A stretch of 64,000 nt of DNA from positions 71,444 to 135,443 of the forward strand of contig JAYKAV010003486.1 of NCBI GenBank assembly GCA_035582835.1, given 5' to 3'. Below are positions 62,101-64,000 of this stretch, in pieces (the first letter of the stretch is position 1; each line of letters starts with the position of its first letter). The position numbers and the translations under genes were made by a program. The notes under the pieces are model-generated. The model did no database searches, was not told the DNA's origin, and saw nothing but the letters and a program-made list of their open reading frames with translations. The stretch is from Phoebastria nigripes (Eukaryota; Chordata; Aves; Procellariiformes; Diomedeidae).

Positions 62101-64000
62101 ATTTGCTTTGGTTAATAGTCAGATGAGTACTATGCCTTGCTAATGCAATGGTCATTTTGAAGCAGAAATCACTGCTGACTTACTCTATTCAAACCAATAA
62201 ATTATTGCAAGTTATTTTCTTACTTCTGATATTCAAGCACTCTTTTACAACCCTGAAATTAAATGAATTACCAATGTCCAGATTAATGTGTTTGTACTGC
62301 TCATGTGATTAAAAGCTTGTACCAGCTTAGTACAGAAAATGCTCTGGACTCCTCACCAGATAATTTGAATTAGTAAAGAGCAGAAACAATCTGTATACAG
62401 TTTACTTCTATTCTGAGCAAACTGAAACCACTGGCCAAAGGAAAACAAATAAACAAAAAGGAATAACAAGGGGGATGATAGATGTAGGATGCCTTTATAT
62501 CCTTTTTATTGGTGAATAATATCATAACTACTACTAGCATAACTTTACTTTCTGTACCACACTCATTTGTTATCTTCATGGTCTCTCATTCCATTCCTTT
62601 GGTTTGCATCTCTCAGAACACTTTGAGACTAATTATTTGAGAGAAATATTAAAATATGTGAGTTTATTCTGTAATAGAAGATTTCTTTAATATAAGGTTG
62701 CACACTGGATGCAGCACAATAGATGCATTTTAAAAATGCCATGGAGAAATTAGGTCAACTGTCAATGTCTTATGAAAATAGTGAATTGTGTATGTAGGTC
62801 TTAATGTATTAATTAAGATAAAACAGGGATATGATTTTAAGCTATTCAGATATATGCTGCCTTCTATCAGCTTGTCATCTGGGCAATTGATTGGTAGATT
62901 ATTCAAAATCTAATGTCAAGGTTTTTAACAAGAATATTTCCCCCATTCATAAGAAAATCTTATAATAGCATTAGCAGAAATATTTACATTCTTATCTGTA
63001 GATAGAAGGATATCTTCCAGGTTGTAGAAAAGGGTTGGAAAAAGGGTAATAAAAGGCTTAGCAACTGGAGCTGCAGAACTGGCAAGGAACAATGGATTAA
63101 GTTATAATATAGAAGAAAAGCTATTCTCTTTAATCAGTGGTGGGTGACCTTCTGTAATAACTACTGTATACCTACTGTATCTAGTACAATTTCAAACTCA
63201 GAAATCTACTTTTGTCTTCGAGACTTTCATTATGGAGAGAAAAAACATGTTATCAGATACAACAACAAAAGATTTGCTTTAACATACTCAGCAATCTGAT
63301 GAGTGCGGCTGTGCAAAATGCCAGGGAGTCAGGTGGTGCTTTGCCTATGAAAGCTGGAGGGAAAGACTAGGGAAACATAAGGCAGAGTACTAAATGGATA
63401 TGCCAAGGCCAGACTTGTAGAGGTGTGGAAGTTTAAGTATGTTTATACAAAACAAAAGGAATTAGTGGAATTGTATACATGCTTGAAATGCTGTATTTTA
63501 ACTCTTTGCTGGCTTAGGGTGCCAGTTTCTTGAGAGTGATGGAAAGCACTGCAGACTTTTACATCTTTGATCTGTCTGGGTCTAAGATGACCGATTTGAA
63601 CCAGCTCCCTACAGAGAGCAAAACGCTAAAAGCCTGGGTTCTGGGTTCAGCAGCAGATGGAGGCTATAAATTACTTCTGTATCACCAGGAAGTAGTGTTC
63701 CTCTGCTTTGTCCAAATGCAAGTGATAGAACAGCTCCCGTGGGTTCTCTGTCACTGAACATAACTGCAAAGTTTCTTTTCGGTGTTTACACACAGCATGA
63801 TTTTTATTTTTTCGTCAGTAGCAGCGTTCAGGACTGGTTTTATGACTCCTAACTTAGGATCCCAACTAATCTTCCAAAATTAGAAGTAGTCAAATTATGT
63901 CTCCTCTAACCCATGCATAGAGAGAAAGGAATCTAGAGTGTGTCGTTTGACCCGCCCACGGTACGATTTTAAACAGAGATCCTTATCTCCATGGGTTGTA
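59101..64000. other. gene-free AT-rich stretch
   Basis: No exon, RNA gene or transposon is recognised. An A14 run with following CAAA units lies at 62025-62067. Open frames at 61297-61608 and 63530-63757 have no motif that I recognise. The window ends in unique sequence. Confidence 0.5.
62025..62067 (+). repeat. A-rich low-complexity sequence
   Basis: Fourteen A are followed by gcccc and irregular ACAAA units. It resembles the tract at 26.0 kb in composition, but no shared body is attached. Confidence 0.8.

Noticed and set aside
1..64000. tRNA genes, rRNA genes, CRISPR-like arrays, bacterial operons
   Set aside because: None was seen. No cloverleaf-like B-box words in context, no regularly spaced repeat array beyond the minisatellite, and no prokaryotic gene layout.

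Overview
The window looks like a gene-poor, AT-rich, CpG-depleted stretch of a bird nuclear genome. The evidence is its repeats. There are 3' ends of CR1 LINEs with the octamer tail typical of avian CR1. There are also two LTRs of a family I recognise from memory as widespread in birds, whose plus-strand end begins near tggtttaaccc. About thirty isolated 'n' bases and one 240-base run of N indicate a draft assembly. No database search was possible, so family names rest on recognition.

I find no convincing protein-coding exon, tRNA, rRNA or other RNA gene. Open frames longer than 60 codons are scattered on both strands, show no family motif, and are mostly what AT-rich DNA gives by chance. The window is best read as intergenic desert or the inside of a very long intron.

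Layout. 1-2946: unique AT-rich DNA. 2947-3539: solo LTR A with a perfect 5-bp target duplication. 3540-18694: mostly unique DNA with simple A-rich tracts and an 18-bp minisatellite near 14.1 kb. 18695-19203: solo LTR B, also with a perfect 5-bp duplication and with the N gap inside it. 19359-19692: 5'-truncated CR1. 19693-32023: unique AT-rich DNA. 32024-32440: decayed integrase of Ty3/Gypsy type, still showing the D-35-E spacing. 35290-35725: GC-rich patch of unknown origin. 36790-37050: old CR1 fragment. 38721-38752: (TC)16. 39540-39612 and 43393-43516: two short imperfect-palindrome relics resembling ancient sauropsid MITE-like repeats. 53382-53418: C-rich tract (minus-strand G-quadruplex candidate) next to poly-A. 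53986-54052: very short CR1 tail. 54400-54660: GC/CpG-rich patch. 58386-58462: AT/GT microsatellite with a 26-bp perfect palindrome. 59081-59100: plus-strand G-quadruplex/GC-box motif.

No multi-gene system is present. The points most worth a second look are the integrase relic, the two solo LTRs, the two palindromic relics, the isolated GC/CpG-rich and G-quadruplex spots, and the fact that every element I could orient lies on the minus strand.
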